A stretch of 8,444 nt of DNA, from assembly GCA_007693875.1 (NCBI GenBank), contig RECT01000197.1:1-8444 (forward strand). Reading direction: 5' to 3'. This stretch comes from Spirulina sp. DLM2.Bin59 (GTDB lineage: Bacteria; Cyanobacteriota; Cyanobacteriia; Cyanobacteriales; Spirulinaceae). Shown here piece by piece: positions 7,257 to 8,444 of the stretch. Numbering within the stretch: position 1 is the first letter of the stretch; every line of letters begins with the position of its first letter. The notes under the pieces are model-generated. The model made no database searches, was not told where the DNA came from, and saw only the letters and a program-made list of their open reading frames with translations. A program made the position numbers and the translations under genes.

Positions 7257-7343
7257 CGGTTTCCTTGGCAGCAGTGGCACACCCACGGCGAAACCTATGC
7301 AAAAGCTGTTACTAAAGGCATTGAAGCTGTCGAATCATTCTAG
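7257..7343 (+). pseudogene. HicB-type antitoxin C-terminal remnant
   Basis: The frame reads 28 residues to TAG at 7341-7343, including HTHGETYAKAV and KGIEAVESF. This matches the end of HicB/UPF0150-family proteins, where a G-(D/E)-T motif is followed by a helix with an A-(I/V)-E motif. An in-frame TAA lies at 7242-7244 and no start codon follows, so the N-terminal half is missing. It sits just behind the palindromic element and may be the other half of the orphan start at 7096. No HicA toxin is visible. The match is short, so family assignment is tentative. Confidence 0.5.
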
Positions 7344-7400
7344 CTATTTCAAGTTGCTTCGTATGTGCGAAAGATTGCTAGTGTCAGGTGAATGGGGATG

Positions 7401-7724
7401 TTATCTTAGTCCAAGTTGCACTCGGATTGCTAACTCTACAGCAGTCATTTCTTCAGAAGTTATTTCCCCTGCCTTCTTCCTCATTCTTTGCTTAGAAACA
7501 GTTGCCAGTTGATCAGCCATTACCTTCCCTTGACGACCTTGCAGAGTTACCATTGCTTCACTGGGGTAGATTCGAGATACATTGCTCGTGATTGGCACAA
7601 CCTGAACTCGGTTAAGATTTCGGTTAGACGCATTATTGCTGATGATAACGGCGGGTCGCTCTTTCTTGATTTCGCCGCCCACTGACGGATCAAAATCAAT
7701 CCACCACACTTCACCTCTGTTCAT
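7401..7724 (-). CDS. MazF/PemK-family toxin (endoribonuclease)
   Basis: A 107-residue protein of the MazF/PemK (CcdB-like fold) family, which cleaves single-stranded mRNA at short motifs to stop translation. Diagnostic features: RGEVWWIDFDPSVGGE at 3-18, ERPAVIISN at 22-30 with the probable catalytic Arg23, and VVPITSN at 42-48 with probable catalytic Thr46. The length is normal and the frame intact, so it is probably active. Its ATG overlaps the antitoxin stop in an ATGA (7721-7724), indicating translational coupling, with the antitoxin made first. No gene lies between its stop and the HicB remnant. The RNA motif it cuts cannot be read from sequence. Confidence 0.93.
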   Translation of the reverse strand: MNRGEVWWIDFDPSVGGEIKKERPAVIISNNASNRNLNRVQVVPITSNVSRIYPSEAMVTLQGRQGKVMADQLATVSKQRMRKKAGEITSEEMTAVELAIRVQLGLR

Positions 7725-7942
7725 TTTTTACCATCCCCAATCAGTGCCTCAGCCCACAATAAAGCCTCCGTTTCGCGCTCTTGATCTTCAGCCATAAGCT
7801 TGTAGGCAGCATCTAACTCATCCTGGATAACGTAAGGGCGTAACAAATCTTCAATGAACTGACTAATCGCCCCCTTCCCGATTACGGCATATAAGCCGTT
7901 GTACACCTGTTCATCAATACTGATGGTCAACTTCTTCTGCAT
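7721..7942 (-). CDS. Ribbon-helix-helix-like (MazE/CopG-type) antitoxin
   Basis: A 73-residue antitoxin partner of the MazF-type toxin. Residues 3-8 (KKLTIS) fit the short DNA-binding beta strand of a ribbon-helix-helix domain. Two predicted helices follow at about 10-20 and 24-36 (SQFIEDLLRPYV). The acidic second half, rich in Glu, Asp and Ala with two Trp/Leu positions, is the sort of helix that occupies the toxin active-site groove. It is encoded upstream of the toxin and overlaps it by four bases. A strong ribosome binding site precedes it and a perfect palindrome lies upstream, consistent with autorepression by the antitoxin or the complex. Family assignment rests on fold pattern and partner rather than a strict motif. 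Confidence 0.88.
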   Translation of the reverse strand: MQKKLTISIDEQVYNGLYAVIGKGAISQFIEDLLRPYVIQDELDAAYKLMAEDQERETEALLWAEALIGDGKK

Positions 7943-7944
7943 TA

Positions 7945-7954
7945 TCTCCTCCTT
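7945..7954 (-). promoter_or_regulatory. Strong ribosome binding site of the antitoxin
   Basis: On the minus strand AAGGAGGAGA occupies 7954-7945, just before ATG 7942. It is nearly perfect, whereas the coupled toxin has none as good. That fits the usual excess of antitoxin over toxin. Confidence 0.7.
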
Positions 7955-7982
7955 GCACGTACAGGCATACGTAAACTATATC

Positions 7983-8004
7983 ACCTCTTTTTAAACAAAG
8001 AGGT
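7983..8004. promoter_or_regulatory. Palindromic operator candidate of the toxin-antitoxin operon
   Basis: ACCTCTTT (7983-7990) and AAAGAGGT (7997-8004) form a perfect 8-base inverted repeat around TTAAAC. It begins 41 bases upstream of the antitoxin ATG, at or near the expected promoter; a minus-strand -10-like TATAGT lies at 7980-7975. Binding by the antitoxin or the complex would block transcription. It could instead form a weak RNA hairpin if transcribed. Confidence 0.45.
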
Positions 8005-8050
8005 AGGCGTTGGCGATTTTTCCGACGGCGGATTGGCAGGCATTAACGCC

Positions 8051-8257
8051 AGCAGTAACCTCGCGATGGATCGGCAAACCCAACGGGATTCCCCTCAATT
8101 TGAACAGGGGGAAGCTATTCGCGCTCAAGGTTCTATGTTGCGAGAACTGCATACCATGCTGAAGGAAAAAGACCCCGGTTTTGGCGGTCTAGTGCGAGTC
8201 CAAAACAAACGCCGCGAGTTTTTGTGGGTGCATCCCCAGTTTGCAAAAGAATATTAA
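8051..8257 (+). pseudogene. Duplicated 3' fragment of the Roco gene
   Basis: This encodes the last 68 residues of the Roco protein, identical to 6862-7068, with the stop at 8255-8257. The frame stays open to the left, where a TTG at 8033 could act as start, but no ribosome binding site or domain precedes it. The upstream bases are unrelated to Roco apart from a Gly-Ile match. It lacks LRR, Roc and COR, so it is a gene fragment, not a functional homologue, unless recombination restores it. Confidence 0.85.
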
Positions 8258-8290
8258 TTGCTGCACCTACAGGAAGGAGGGCTAATGAAC

Positions 8291-8420
8291 GGTGCGTCAG
8301 ACACAATTTAATCATCAACATCATCATTGATCCTGTCCGACGCACCCTACCATTGAATCGTAGGGTGCGTCAGAACGGTCAATCCATGGTGCCAAACAGC
8401 AGCGTTACCGCTGACGCACC
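8291..8420. repeat. MITE-like palindromic element, copy 2
   Basis: Same sequence as 7102-7231, with terminal GGTGCGTCAG at 8291-8300 and CTGACGCACC at 8411-8420, and the perfect inner stem at 8339-8350 with 8360-8371. It arrived here as part of the larger direct repeat, not by independent insertion, because flanking DNA on both sides is also identical to copy 1. Confidence 0.75.
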
Positions 8421-8444
8421 ATCCATTGAGTAACCTGCGGAATG

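Larger units (their letters stand above)
8051..8444. repeat. Long direct repeat, copy 2 (cut by window end)
   Basis: Identical to 6862-7255. It contains the Roco 3' end, the strong Shine-Dalgarno plus ATG (8271-8287), and the palindromic element. Since the match is still running at 8444, the duplicated unit may be longer. If the whole 1189-base unit is in tandem, another HicB remnant and toxin-antitoxin pair would follow. Confidence 0.95.

Noticed and set aside
7162..7400. Plus-strand frame around 7237-7512 as a gene
   Set aside because: It runs antisense through the 3' end of the well-supported MazF-type toxin and shows no recognisable domain.
8033..8257. A separate small gene starting at TTG 8033
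   Set aside because: Nearly all of it is the duplicated Roco C-terminus, and no ribosome binding site precedes the TTG.

Overview
The window looks like a piece of a cyanobacterial chromosome. Its GC-richer parts carry the octamer GCGATCGC (HIP1, the palindrome over-represented in many cyanobacteria) at eight places, and the large proteins resemble cyanobacterial families. No rRNA, tRNA, CRISPR array or transposase is visible, so the genus cannot be named.

Layout. Positions 1-1657 (minus strand) hold the first 552 codons of a Ski2/Mtr4-type DExH RNA helicase that runs off the left edge. A 341-base gap follows, in which composition changes from GC-rich to AT-rich. Positions 1999-4009 (plus) carry an AT-rich two-gene unit: an ABC-type AAA ATPase and a DUF4435/TOPRIM-type protein. 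This is the architecture of the PARIS anti-phage system (AriA sensor ATPase plus AriB nuclease). Next, on the same strand, comes a 976-residue LRR-Roc-COR (Roco) protein with a conserved C-terminal domain (4138-7068). Behind it are a MITE-like palindromic element, a fragment of a HicB-type antitoxin gene, and a minus-strand toxin-antitoxin pair: a ribbon-helix-helix-like antitoxin (7721-7942) and a MazF/PemK toxin (7401-7724). The window ends inside a second, identical copy of the Roco 3' end and the palindromic element (8051-8444).

Reading. This is a small defence and accessory cluster beside a conserved helicase gene. In PARIS, the ATPase is thought to hold the AriB nuclease inactive until a phage anti-restriction protein triggers its release. 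The Roco protein is a GTPase with a leucine-rich-repeat sensor, built like a signalling or NLR-like receptor; its target is unknown. The MazF-type toxin is expected to be an mRNA endoribonuclease held in check by its antitoxin. Whether the Roco gene works with the PARIS pair cannot be decided from sequence; same strand, a 128-base gap and a possible promoter of its own argue for at least partly separate expression.

The most striking structural feature is an exact direct repeat of at least 394 bases, offset by 1189 bases, on both sides of the toxin-antitoxin module. It indicates a recent segmental duplication or recombination and makes the module a candidate for deletion or amplification.
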